Below are positions 35,798 to 44,498 of a stretch of DNA of 63,349 nt, in pieces. Source of the stretch: Arenibacter amylolyticus (lineage in GTDB: Bacteria > Bacteroidota > Bacteroidia > Flavobacteriales > Flavobacteriaceae); contig NZ_MTAZ01000009.1 in assembly GCF_002150785.1 (NCBI RefSeq), positions 1 to 63,349 on the forward strand, written 5' to 3'. A program made the translations under genes and the position numbers. Every line of letters starts with the position of its first letter. Positions within the stretch are counted from its first letter, which is position 1. The notes below the pieces were generated by a model. It saw only the letters and a program-made list of their open reading frames with translations. It made no database searches and had not been told where the DNA came from.

Positions 35798-38700
35798 CTA
35801 AAGTGTATCTGTTTTTATTAAATTGTCAATGATAACTTTTTTAATCGTATCTAGCACCACGGGCTTGGTCACATAATCATCCATACCGTGATCTAGGCAC
35901 CTTTGGCGTTCCCCAGAAACCGTTCTTGCGGTTAAAGCTATAATGGGAATACGAGTTCCATTGCTTTCTAGTTTTCTTATTTTCTTGGAGGCTTCATAAC
36001 CACTTAATAGTGGCATCTGAATGTCCATTAATATCAAATCAATTTCCCTGTTCTTATAAGCTCCTACTGCCTCTTCACCATTATCCACTTCTATCAACTC
36101 TATTTTGGGAAGTAGTTTTTTTAGAATTGTACGGGTTAGATGCTTGTTAATCACATTATCTTCGGCTACCATAATCCTAAAATTGTAGTCGGAGATATTT
36201 TGCTCATTAGGTTCTGTGGCTATTGATTTTTCTGAATCTGGACATTGGATTTGAGAAATAAGTTTAAAAAGCGCGTTTATTTGTATAGGCTTTACCACAT
36301 TGAACTGCACCTGATATTCCGCACATTCCTGCCTTACCTTTTGATCTTCCCCGGAACTGTGCAAAAGAATAATAGGAAGCTCTTCCTTGGATATCTTAAG
36401 TACCGTCCTAATGTGTTTAATGAGGTCAAGACCATTTAAATAGGGCATATGGTAATCGATAATGGCCAAATCAAAAGCCTCACCCTTTTGCAAGGTATTT
36501 ATGGCTTCTATTCCATTAGATAGGAGGGTGGTATTGATTTGTTCTACGGCTAGCATTTCATTTAGGATGGTGCGGTTATTGGCATTGTCATCCACCACTA
36601 AAACTTTCCCAACACTTCGGGTAACATCGACATGTTTAGGACTTTGTTCCAATTCCGTTTTAAATGCTACGTCAAAATAAAATACACTGCCCACATCTGG
36701 GGTGCTTTTTACTTGAAGCTTACTCCCCATAATTCCTAATAAGCGGTTGCTAATTGTTAGTCCAAGTCCAGAACCACCAAACTTACGGGTGGTGGAGGCG
36801 TCTTCCTGGTTAAAGGCATGGAAAATTTTATGTATGTTTTCAGGGGCAATGCCAATTCCAGTATCGCGAATGGAAAAACTGTATACCATTTCCTGTCCTT
36901 GAGCATCGCTTCTCCCATTCACCTTTAACTCTATCTCTCCCTGATGTGTAAATTTAACGGCATTCCCCAATAAATTAATGAGAATCTGTTTTAAGCGTAC
37001 CGTATCTGCATACAGAAAGCGTTTTATTTTTGGGGAAATATTTAATAGAACCTCTAGATCTTTGTCGTGTGCCTGAAATTTAATAAGGTCTATAGCTTCC
37101 CCACAAAGCTCCACTAGGTCGGTTCGTTCAATATTTAACTCCAGTTTCTCTGCCTCAATTTTGGAGAAATCCAAAACGTCGTTTATCAAATCTAGTAAGG
37201 AGATCGCAGAGGTGCGAACGGTTTTCATATAGTTTTGCTGACTCTCTGAAAGCGCTGTTTTCATTAACAGGTCTGTAAAACCAATAATGCCGTTTAATGG
37301 AGTTCTAATTTCGTGACTCATATTCGCCAAGAATTCGGACTTGGATCTACTCGCCGTTTCTGCTTTTTCCTTAGCGGTGATAAGGGATTCTTCCATTGCC
37401 TTAAGCTTGGAGATATCTGTTCCCACCCCTAGGTATCCAGTGATGTTCCCCTCATTATCTTGTACGGGGGTAACTACTAATTGGACGGGAAAGGTACTGC
37501 CGTCTTTTCTAACATAAGTCCATTCCTTTGGAGTTATTTTTCCTTGACCAACCTCATAGCTAAAAACCGCCTCTCTAGGTATGGGCTGACCATATTTATT
37601 TGAAAGGGCTGCTACCTGATTCGTAATTTCGTCCTCTAAATGAAAGATGGCTGCCCTAGAAGTTCCAATGACCTCCTCGGCACGGTATCCTAGTAAATTT
37701 TCAGCTCCCTTATTAAATTTCCTAATAGTAAGATCTAAATCGGTTTCTATGATGGAAATCTGTGTGGTGGCATCTAGCAAGCCTTGTAGGTCGGATAAAC
37801 TCCGTTGTAATGCTTTTCGGCCCAAAATGGTCTCCGTCATATCTACCACCTGGCCAATTAAGGAGGTTACTTTTCCATCTTCATCATACATGCCAGCTAC
37901 GTGGAAATGACAGTAAACAATATGCCCATCCTTATGGATATACCTCTTCTCAATACTGTAGTTGTCAATTTCACCTTTAATTAGTTGGTTTAGAAGATGA
38001 CTATCATTTTTATAATCCTCAGGGTAGGTAATATCTTTAAACCGTAAACTAGCAAATTCTTCCTTAGAGTACCCTATCATGTTTGCTAGGTTGTTATTGA
38101 ACATTATCCAAGTACGGTCTAGCCCAATAACTCCCATTCCGTTAGGAGAGTGATCAAAAGCCTGAATAAATTTATCGGCATTTTCTTTTGCCAATCGTTC
38201 TAATTCCTTCTGTTCGGTTATCTCCTCAAGTTGGGTAATAATCAATTCTTCTCCATCTTTAGCCCCTGGAAGAATGGTAGTATTGATGGTACACCAAATG
38301 AGCTTTCCTGTGTTGTGAAAACATTTCACCTCCAACTTATAACTACTGATTTCCCCTTCAATTAGTTTCTTTCGATAATCTACAGCCTTTTGCAGGTGAT
38401 CAGGATGGATAACATCCTTAAAGGTAAGTTTCATCACGTCTTCCCTAGGGAGATGGTCTAATCCGAAAATATTGATCCCTGCAGGATTGATATCAATAAG
38501 TTTATTCTCCTTCGTAACCAGAATAATTCCCAAAGGTGACCTTTCAAAGATCATTTTGAAGCGTTCCCTTGTTTTCTTATGTTCTATGGATCGCTTCTTT
38601 TTCTCGTCAATATCCTGAAAAGCTCCGTAGACCCTAATACATTTTCCTAGTTTAAATTCTGGTTTTCCAAAAGCCCGGACCCAAATATCCCTCCCCTTAG

Positions 38701-39394
38701 CGGTAATTATTTTGCATTCTATATCATATGGAGTACCGTTAGTAACACAATCATTAAATGATTCAATTATAAGATCTCTACTCCATCCTTCTTTAAAAAA
38801 TTGAATAGCCTCATCAAATTGTGGTATGTAGTCACTATCTACTTCGTGAATTTCTTTGGTAACCTTAGTCCAGAGCACCTCCTTTTTTAGAGTATCGACT
38901 TCCCATCCTCCAATTTGGGCAATTTCGTTGGTTTGTTCATAAATGTCCAGAAGCGCGTTTAAATCGTGCTGCTCTAGTTCATTATCCTTTTCCAGTCTTA
39001 TAAACCGTAAGAGGTAAAAGAGTCCTTGTTGACTATCCTCTATAGGGAAGGCTTCTACCGCTAAGCTTTGTTGGTTTTTAGAGGCATCCTGCACCGTAAG
39101 TTGCCATTCTGAATCTCCTAAATCTCCCTTTTTTAACGAGTTTATGAATGCTTCCAGGGTCTCTGTGGTATTGGCATTCAGATGTTTATTTATAAAGGCG
39201 GCTTCGTAGTCAGCTTCTGAATAATCAAAATGAAGGGCCTGCCAAAAAGATTGACTTACCCAAAAGCGACTTTTTTCATCTGCCCTAAAAAACCATAAAC
39301 CGGCTAGCTGTTTTTCTGTAATCCAGCTTAAAACAGAAGGGGTATATTGAAGTAATTGGTTTAATTGATCTTTTAAGGAGTAGTTTTTTGACAT
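35798..39394 (-). CDS. Multi-PAS hybrid histidine kinase with two receivers
   Basis: 1198 residues with no membrane segments, so a cytoplasmic sensor. The order is an N-terminal sensory region (about 1-140), four recognisable PAS/PAC units (about 150-270, 275-395, 405-525, 535-670) and HisKA with His694 in SHEIRTPLNG. Then come HATPase with GNAVKF, DTGIGI and GSGLGL motifs (about 805-920), receiver 1 with Asp980 (IIDYHMP), and receiver 2 with Asp1124 (LMDIQMP). It phosphorylates itself and passes phosphate through its receivers to the HPt protein encoded 55 nt downstream. The input ligand is unknown; several PAS units suggest redox or small-molecule sensing. It is the first gene of the exopolysaccharide operon. 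Confidence 0.92.
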   Translation of the reverse strand: MSKNYSLKDQLNQLLQYTPSVLSWITEKQLAGLWFFRADEKSRFWVSQSFWQALHFDYSEADYEAAFINKHLNANTTETLEAFINSLKKGDLGDSEWQLTVQDASKNQQSLAVEAFPIEDSQQGLFYLLRFIRLEKDNELEQHDLNALLDIYEQTNEIAQIGGWEVDTLKKEVLWTKVTKEIHEVDSDYIPQFDEAIQFFKEGWSRDLIIESFNDCVTNGTPYDIECKIITAKGRDIWVRAFGKPEFKLGKCIRVYGAFQDIDEKKKRSIEHKKTRERFKMIFERSPLGIILVTKENKLIDINPAGINIFGLDHLPREDVMKLTFKDVIHPDHLQKAVDYRKKLIEGEISSYKLEVKCFHNTGKLIWCTINTTILPGAKDGEELIITQLEEITEQKELERLAKENADKFIQAFDHSPNGMGVIGLDRTWIMFNNNLANMIGYSKEEFASLRFKDITYPEDYKNDSHLLNQLIKGEIDNYSIEKRYIHKDGHIVYCHFHVAGMYDEDGKVTSLIGQVVDMTETILGRKALQRSLSDLQGLLDATTQISIIETDLDLTIRKFNKGAENLLGYRAEEVIGTSRAAIFHLEDEITNQVAALSNKYGQPIPREAVFSYEVGQGKITPKEWTYVRKDGSTFPVQLVVTPVQDNEGNITGYLGVGTDISKLKAMEESLITAKEKAETASRSKSEFLANMSHEIRTPLNGIIGFTDLLMKTALSESQQNYMKTVRTSAISLLDLINDVLDFSKIEAEKLELNIERTDLVELCGEAIDLIKFQAHDKDLEVLLNISPKIKRFLYADTVRLKQILINLLGNAVKFTHQGEIELKVNGRSDAQGQEMVYSFSIRDTGIGIAPENIHKIFHAFNQEDASTTRKFGGSGLGLTISNRLLGIMGSKLQVKSTPDVGSVFYFDVAFKTELEQSPKHVDVTRSVGKVLVVDDNANNRTILNEMLAVEQINTTLLSNGIEAINTLQKGEAFDLAIIDYHMPYLNGLDLIKHIRTVLKISKEELPIILLHSSGEDQKVRQECAEYQVQFNVVKPIQINALFKLISQIQCPDSEKSIATEPNEQNISDYNFRIMVAEDNVINKHLTRTILKKLLPKIELIEVDNGEEAVGAYKNREIDLILMDIQMPLLSGYEASKKIRKLESNGTRIPIIALTARTVSGERQRCLDHGMDDYVTKPVVLDTIKKVIIDNLIKTDTL

Positions 39395-39653
39395 ACATTA
39401 TTAGTTGGGGGACTTAGGCTAAAATACATAAATCATTTTACTTGGCGGTAAAATAAGCCTTTCGTCGATAAAATCTTAGGTTTTTGCAACGCTATGAAAA
39501 AGGAGAATATTTAATTAAAGGGATCTCTTAGGTTTTTTGGGGTAGCTTATGGCATTAATGGTGCCCACAGGTTTCTAAGATGTTTTTTGAAATAGCTAAG
39601 TAATTGATAGATAGGAGTTTTGTCTTTTTATGGATTATTAATTTTTCCGACGA

Positions 39654-39661
39654 CAAATATA
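39654..39661 (-). promoter_or_regulatory. -7 promoter box for the exopolysaccharide operon
   Basis: CAAATATA on the plus strand is a perfect TATATTTG on the minus strand. It implies a leader of about 250 nt before the kinase ATG. No clear -33 is seen. Confidence 0.45.
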
Positions 39662-39952
39662 AAAAAAATTACCGACTAGGAATTATCCAGATACCTCATA
39701 ATAGGAAAGTTATGGTAAGCAAAGATTTAAAGCCATTTGCCCCTAGCTGCAGCCCTTCTTATTAAATTTTGATTTACCCGTTAACTTACCTTAGAATTTA
39801 AAGCTGTTTAAAATGCTCCATATAACAGTTGTGGGTCTATTTTTATTAAGTTGGTTGTACTATAAGTTACCTTGAAACGTATCTCGGTCTGTAGATGCGG
39901 TAGTGCATTGGAATAGAGGCTAGGAAGAATAGCATAATATCGCAATTGCTTT

Positions 39953-39980
39953 GTAACCTTTTGCCAATCGAACCATCCAA
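39953..39980 (+). promoter_or_regulatory. ECF-type promoter of the DoxX-like gene
   Basis: TTTGTAACC with GTAACC at 39953-39958, 15-nt spacer, CATCCAA at 39974-39980, 29 nt before the ATG. Boxes and spacing are identical to the two promoters around the ECF sigma gene. Confidence 0.8.
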
Positions 39981-40009
39981 TAGATACAAAACACAAAAAT
40001 AAAAATACG

Positions 40010-40375
40010 ATGAAACTACATACACCAGTGGAGGTAAACCTTCTAAAGTATACGTTTGGATTGGTACCCATAGTGGCCGGCTTGGATAAGTTTACACATA
40101 TTTTAACGGATTGGACCGCTTACCTTACCCCTTGGATGTTGGATTTAATTCCGTTTGAAGCAACTACCTTTATGGGGATTGTTGGGATTATTGAGATCGC
40201 GGCAGGTGTCTTGGTACTGATAAAGACCCATATAGGTGCCTTAGTGGTATCTGGTTGGTTGGTGCTCATTGCCTTCACTTTACTGATTGGCGGAGGGTAT
40301 TTGGACGTAGCGGTGCGCGATTTAGTGATGGCTGTTGCGGCTTTCTCATTGGCGAAGCTTACTGAAGCGTCATAA
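40010..40375 (+). CDS. DoxX-like small membrane protein
   Basis: 121 residues with about four hydrophobic helices: GLVPIVAGLDKFTHIL, TTFMGIVGIIEIAAGVLVLI, ALVVSGWLVLIAFTLLIGG and AVRDLVMAVAAFSLAKL. The size and the GLDKF motif near the N-terminus fit the DoxX/SURF4-like superfamily. Such proteins sit in the inner membrane and are linked to redox or thiol stress, with no defined reaction. The gene stands alone, with a strong bidirectional terminator downstream, and its promoter copies that of the ECF sigma factor. Confidence 0.75.
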   Translation: MKLHTPVEVNLLKYTFGLVPIVAGLDKFTHILTDWTAYLTPWMLDLIPFEATTFMGIVGIIEIAAGVLVLIKTHIGALVVSGWLVLIAFTLLIGGGYLDVAVRDLVMAVAAFSLAKLTEAS

Positions 40376-40393
40376 AAGCAATGGAAGGCAGGT

Positions 40394-40432
40394 AAAAAGG
40401 GAACCTCTAAAGCCATAGAGATTCCCTTTTTT
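40394..40432. terminator. Bidirectional terminator between DoxX-like and ThuA-like genes
   Basis: AAAAAGGGAA (40394-40403) pairs with TTCCCTTTTT (40422-40431), and CTCT/AGAG pairs inside (40405-40408, 40417-40420). A-run and T-run flank the stem, so it can end transcripts from both converging genes. Confidence 0.85.
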
Positions 40433-40512
40433 CAATGTAAATGGTGACTACTTTTTACCAATTGGAACTTATTTGCTGCCTACGGTAAAGGAAGCTTCAA
40501 TAGAGATAGCAC

Positions 40513-41625
40513 TTACTTAAGATCTGTTACTTTCAATTGCTTTTGATCCCAGTATTCGTCCTTTCTAAATTCATAATTAGTGGGGGTGTAATCACCCACC
40601 AAGGTAACGTCTGCTTTGGCGGGAACAGGAAGATCCATGGCCCAAAACACTCCGTTTACTAATAACCTTCGAGTACCTTCCAGTAATAGGTCGTTTGCCG
40701 CCCCGATGGTAGACGTAAATACTCGGCCTTTTTGGCCGTCTTCTAGCTGGTAACTCTTGGTCCAGGCTATAGGCATCATAGGGTTGTTCAATTGCACTCC
40801 CTTATCATTGGTGGTTGCAACTTCTTCGTCTGTGGGTTTCATCCCGTAGAAAATATCCTTTTCATCAAATTCCCCTGTTCGGTTTACTACCTGTCCTAGC
40901 ATAATGGGCTGCGAATCCCCAGGGAGCGGAAGCCTAACTCCATAAACATCGGTGGGACCCCAAACATCTCCGTCTTCCAAACCGTTGTTTATTGGATGGG
41001 ATTTTGCTCCTTCCGCAATAATTCCCCTCGTGCTCTGGTGTTTGTGATGCCCGTGGTGGTTTACCCAGTTTTCTCCTAAGATAAATCGGCCAAAACCATC
41101 TTTCCATTCCTCTTTATCCCCATTGTAGTAATTGCCATAATGTTTAAAGCTGGAGTTGGAATCGGCACCGAAATTAAAGGCGTGGGTGGCGGTACGGATC
41201 CCTAATACCGGCTTGCCCTCTTTCAAGTAGTTGTCTATATGCTGCATTTGATTGTCTGGTAGGGCACGGAACCGGGTAAAGATAACCATCAAGTCTGCGG
41301 TGTTTAAAGCCTCTAATCCTGGGATGTTCTGACCGTAATTGGCGTTGATGATCCCTGGTTTCCCTGGGTCTTGCGCAAATAGAACGGTGGATTTAAATCC
41401 GTGGTGGGTGCTTAAAATCTTTGCCATTTGCGTTAACGCCTCCTCAGATCGGTATTCCTCATCCCCAGAAATGAATACAATGTGCTTTGCATTGTCATCC
41501 GTGCCATCAAAAGTTAGCCACTGCACAGGATCATCCTCGGTTTTATTGGCGTTGTCCTGTGCTGTTTTTTTACCATTACAGGATACTATGACAAGAGCAA
41601 GCAATAAATAAAAATAATTTTTCAT
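40513..41625 (-). CDS. ThuA-like domain lipoprotein
   Basis: 370 residues, with lipobox IVSC ending at about residue 16. The main domain (about 45-330) matches the ThuA/GATase-like family: IVFISGDEEYRSEEAL, LMVIFTRFRALPD, GKPVLGIRTATHAF and GRVFTSTIGAANDLL. ThuA of rhizobia belongs to trehalose and keto-sugar utilisation. Secreted relatives are frequent beside Gfo/Idh/MocA oxidoreductases and sugar isomerases, as here. The biochemical role is uncertain. It is the last gene of the minus-strand arm of the catabolic island. Confidence 0.83.
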   Translation of the reverse strand: MKNYFYLLLALVIVSCNGKKTAQDNANKTEDDPVQWLTFDGTDDNAKHIVFISGDEEYRSEEALTQMAKILSTHHGFKSTVLFAQDPGKPGIINANYGQNIPGLEALNTADLMVIFTRFRALPDNQMQHIDNYLKEGKPVLGIRTATHAFNFGADSNSSFKHYGNYYNGDKEEWKDGFGRFILGENWVNHHGHHKHQSTRGIIAEGAKSHPINNGLEDGDVWGPTDVYGVRLPLPGDSQPIMLGQVVNRTGEFDEKDIFYGMKPTDEEVATTNDKGVQLNNPMMPIAWTKSYQLEDGQKGRVFTSTIGAANDLLLEGTRRLLVNGVFWAMDLPVPAKADVTLVGDYTPTNYEFRKDEYWDQKQLKVTDLK

Positions 41626-41716
41626 AACGTATTTTAAATAGTGTATTTATCAATCTAAACATAACCATTAAATTAGGATATGTTCTAAAATAAGACAGTT
41701 AGGGTAGTAGCTTGCC

Positions 41717-42559
41717 CTATGATCCTTGCATCCCCTTCTTTATAAAATCCAACCCCTGAGTATAGATTTGCACCGAGGGGGAAAAATCCCGCCAAACATT
41801 AATGGCATTCGCAAATTCCGGTATCACCGTGCTAAAAGCCTCAATAGTAAGCCAACCGTCATATTCTATTTCTTTTAGGGTGCTAAAAACGGCATCCCAG
41901 TGAACCTGGCCGCTGCCAGGTGTTCCACGATCGTTTTCACTAATATGGACGTGCTTTAGGTGTGGTGCGATGGTTTTTATGGCGTCTACCTGACTCTTTT
42001 CTTCAATATGAGCGTGGTGACTATCGTACATTGCACCTAAATTGGGATGATTTACCTGTTCGGCCAAGGTCTTTAAATCGGCCATTGTATTGTATAAATA
42101 GCATTCAAATCTATTGAGCGCCTCAGGGGCAAGCATAATGTTGGCAGTAGCGGCATATTCAGCTGCTTTTTGTAACATTTCCACACTCCATTTCCTTTCG
42201 GATAGGGTAGGGGGTTGCCTGGTAAAATATGCAAAAGAGGAATGAAACGGCCCGCAAACCACCTCCACATTGGATGCGGCGGCCACGTCTATGGACCATT
42301 TTAGTTTATCTAGGCCAGCTGCCCTTATGTTGGCATCCGGGCTGGCAATGTTTTCTTCAGCTGCTAAACTTGCAACAGCGGTCACCCCTAAATCTAGCGA
42401 CTTAAAAAAAGTGCCTAGCTTAGAATAATGACCAACATCCCCTTCTCCTAGGAATAGTTCTATGCCATCATAACCTGTAGCCTTTATTTTTTCCACGAGT
42501 GGGAAATGCTGCTCAGTAACATGATTGGTCCAAAGCAACATATTCATTCCAATTTTCAT
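41717..42559 (-). CDS. Ketose 3-epimerase-like TIM-barrel enzyme
   Basis: 280 residues, of the D-tagatose/D-allulose 3-epimerase type in the AP-endonuclease-2-like isomerase superfamily. The metal ligands read Glu146 (APEALNRFE), Asp179 (MYDSHHAH), His205 (VHISENDRGTPGSG) and Glu240 (TIEAFS). Their spacing of 33, 26 and 35 residues equals what I recall for characterised D-allulose 3-epimerase (Glu150, Asp183, His209, Glu244). Glu152 matches the second active-site Glu of that family. It probably epimerises C3 of a free ketose or keto-acid in the cytoplasm. It is flanked by MFS and ThuA genes on the same strand. Confidence 0.82.
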   Translation of the reverse strand: MKIGMNMLLWTNHVTEQHFPLVEKIKATGYDGIELFLGEGDVGHYSKLGTFFKSLDLGVTAVASLAAEENIASPDANIRAAGLDKLKWSIDVAAASNVEVVCGPFHSSFAYFTRQPPTLSERKWSVEMLQKAAEYAATANIMLAPEALNRFECYLYNTMADLKTLAEQVNHPNLGAMYDSHHAHIEEKSQVDAIKTIAPHLKHVHISENDRGTPGSGQVHWDAVFSTLKEIEYDGWLTIEAFSTVIPEFANAINVWRDFSPSVQIYTQGLDFIKKGMQGS

Positions 42560-42620
42560 AATCTATAGTTTTTAAAATCCTTTGGCTTTGTTTAAAGTTT
42601 AGCTAATGGAAATACAGTAA

Positions 42621-42686
42621 GACAACTGTTTTTTAGTTGTCAATTTCCACCTGCCTATTTTCCCCGATGGCGCTGCATCGGGGAAA
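42621..42686. other. Two consecutive perfect hairpins
   Basis: GACAACT (42621-42627) / AGTTGTC (42635-42641) has a 7-nt loop. TTTCCCCGATG (42659-42669) / CATCGGGGAAA (42676-42686) has a 6-nt loop. They lie just past the MFS stop and before the epimerase start (minus strand). Neither has a clear T-run, so either could be a processing or attenuation element as well as a terminator. Confidence 0.6.
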
Positions 42687-42712
42687 GGAGGTATGTATGT
42701 AGAATGGTTGGT

Positions 42713-44011
42713 TTACAATTCTGGTGCGGGCTGCCCACTAGTGGCTTGCGCGGTGGTAGTTTGGTTTCGTTTTCTTATCCAGAACCACAGGATGGCAAAA
42801 AGGATGATTAAAATGGCAGGAAATGAGACCATGGTTCTTAGAGTTGCCTGTCCGGCTACCAACTCCAACTCATCCCCAGTTAATCCCGCAGCTGCGGCAA
42901 CAGCCTTGTCTTTATCTATCCAACCTCCTATTATTGGTTGGAAAATTGAGGTAGAGAACATTCCCACCGCACCGATAATAGACATACCTAAGGCACCACT
43001 TTTAGGAATCTTATCTGCTACAAAGCCAATCATGTTAGGCCAGAAATAAGCCACTCCCAAGGCGAAAAATATGGCCGCCACATAGGCCATGGCCCCTGTT
43101 TGTGTGCTGAATAAGAATATACCAATGGTAGCGATCACTGCTGATCCCAACAGTACCCCGGTTTGGTCGAACTGTTTAACAACACTTCCGCCAAAATAGC
43201 GGGCAACAGCCATTAAACCAGTTACTAATGCTAATATTAACATTGGGTTGGCACCACTTTTCTCTAGAATAAGGCTGGACCATTGCTGAGGACCAAATTC
43301 GGAAATGGCGGTCAATGCCATACAGAATATCATGAATATAAAGAGTGGGGAAATCATGGCTTTTAGGTTTCCGCTAAGGGTAGCAGCTTCCTCTACCTTG
43401 GCTTCTGGCCATTTTTGACCCAAGAAAATATAGCCGTATATCAATGTGGGTATAAGGATAACCCAAATCTGGCTCTCCCAGCTCATACCTCCGCCAACTA
43501 AGCTTCCACCAATAGAAAACCCATCTGTCATAAAGGTAGAAATAATACTTCCTATTGCAATTCCCCCCGGGAACCACATATGAAATCGGTTCATCATCTT
43601 GCTCATTCTTACTCCTTGATAAGCATCGGCAATCATAGGATTACAAGCAGCTTCCGTACAACCGTTACCTAAACCAATTAGGAAGGTAGAAATCAGTAGG
43701 CCGGTATAGCTACCAGAATAAATAGTCATAATTATACCTATGGTATGGGCGAAAAAAGCAAATTGCATAATGGCTTTTCCTCCTACTTTATGATATATTA
43801 AACCTCCTATAACCATAGAAATAGGGAAGCCAAAAAACCACATGGAATTGATAAAGCCCAATTCTTCTGCGGTTAAACTGAGTTGATCTCCTAGTTGAGG
43901 TAGAATTCCCGCTCTAATACTAAAGGAGAATGCGGTAGTGATTAAGGCGAGGCAGCTCCCCCAAAATAGTCGGTTGGCATTAGGGTGTAAAATAGATGTT
44001 GATTTTTCCAT
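42713..44011 (-). CDS. MFS sugar transporter
   Basis: 432 residues with about twelve hydrophobic segments in two groups of six. The N-half shows typical MFS loops (GGLIYHKVGGKAIMQ) and the GNGCTEAACNPMIADAY stretch common in sugar-transporting members. A long cytoplasmic loop carrying WPEAKVEEAATL splits the halves. It likely imports the substrate of the surrounding catabolic genes by proton symport. The C-terminal tail is hydrophilic (QTTTAQATSG). It is the first gene of the minus-strand arm, transcribed toward the epimerase. Confidence 0.88.
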   Translation of the reverse strand: MEKSTSILHPNANRLFWGSCLALITTAFSFSIRAGILPQLGDQLSLTAEELGFINSMWFFGFPISMVIGGLIYHKVGGKAIMQFAFFAHTIGIIMTIYSGSYTGLLISTFLIGLGNGCTEAACNPMIADAYQGVRMSKMMNRFHMWFPGGIAIGSIISTFMTDGFSIGGSLVGGGMSWESQIWVILIPTLIYGYIFLGQKWPEAKVEEAATLSGNLKAMISPLFIFMIFCMALTAISEFGPQQWSSLILEKSGANPMLILALVTGLMAVARYFGGSVVKQFDQTGVLLGSAVIATIGIFLFSTQTGAMAYVAAIFFALGVAYFWPNMIGFVADKIPKSGALGMSIIGAVGMFSTSIFQPIIGGWIDKDKAVAAAAGLTGDELELVAGQATLRTMVSFPAILIILFAILWFWIRKRNQTTTAQATSGQPAPEL

Positions 44012-44498
44012 CGAGATAATACTTTATAATTATAGTTTGGTTATTGATTTGATGCTATAAGATTAATCACTTTTTTGTAATAATCATAATTTTTTATGAT
44101 AGGTATCCTTTTATTAATAAGGATAGTCCGTTCCAAGAACCTATTTCCAGATTTACGATAATGTAGGTGTATAAAGGAAATACTAGGGTTAAACATCAAC
44201 AAAACTAAATTATAAAGCAGTTGCATGCTTCCTATTTCTTGTTAAAGAACAGTACTATTTTGTCTTAAAGGTGGGATTTTGAGAGGAAATGGGATATGTT
44301 AGGCCTATAACGGGTATGGAAAGCTTGTGCTATGCTTACCTTTCATCATTGCATAATGTATGCTTGCTCCAGAAGGGGTAATTTAGGAGAGGCTGTAGTT
44401 AGGGCATCGGATTTTATATTGCCTGAAGAATCTAAGATTAGTGTACATTAATTGGCATTATGAATCTAAAAGCCATAAGCTAGCTTATCACTAAATTC
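44012..44498. other. Intergenic region between MFS and AraC genes
   Basis: No supported gene. It contains an inverted repeat TATCCTT (44104-44110) / AAGGATA (44119-44125), a TGTCTTA motif at 44261-44267, and the segment TTCCTATTTCTT (44229-44240) that recurs next to the AraC start. A 61-codon minus-strand frame at 44041-44226 begins just after this segment but has no family features. Confidence 0.45.

Larger units (their letters stand above)
39395..40009. other. Divergent intergenic region with long kinase leader
   Basis: It holds the predicted minus-strand -7 box at 39654-39661 and two direct copies of TCTTAGGTTTTT in the kinase leader (39474-39485 and 39526-39538, the second with one base inserted). 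About 290 nt on the right are unassigned before the ECF-type promoter of the DoxX-like gene. No convincing gene is seen. Confidence 0.5.

Noticed and set aside
44041-44226. 61-codon frame before the MFS gene as a real gene
   Set aside because: Composition looks like translated AT-rich DNA and no motif is seen; only the shared leader segment is reported as a weak finding.
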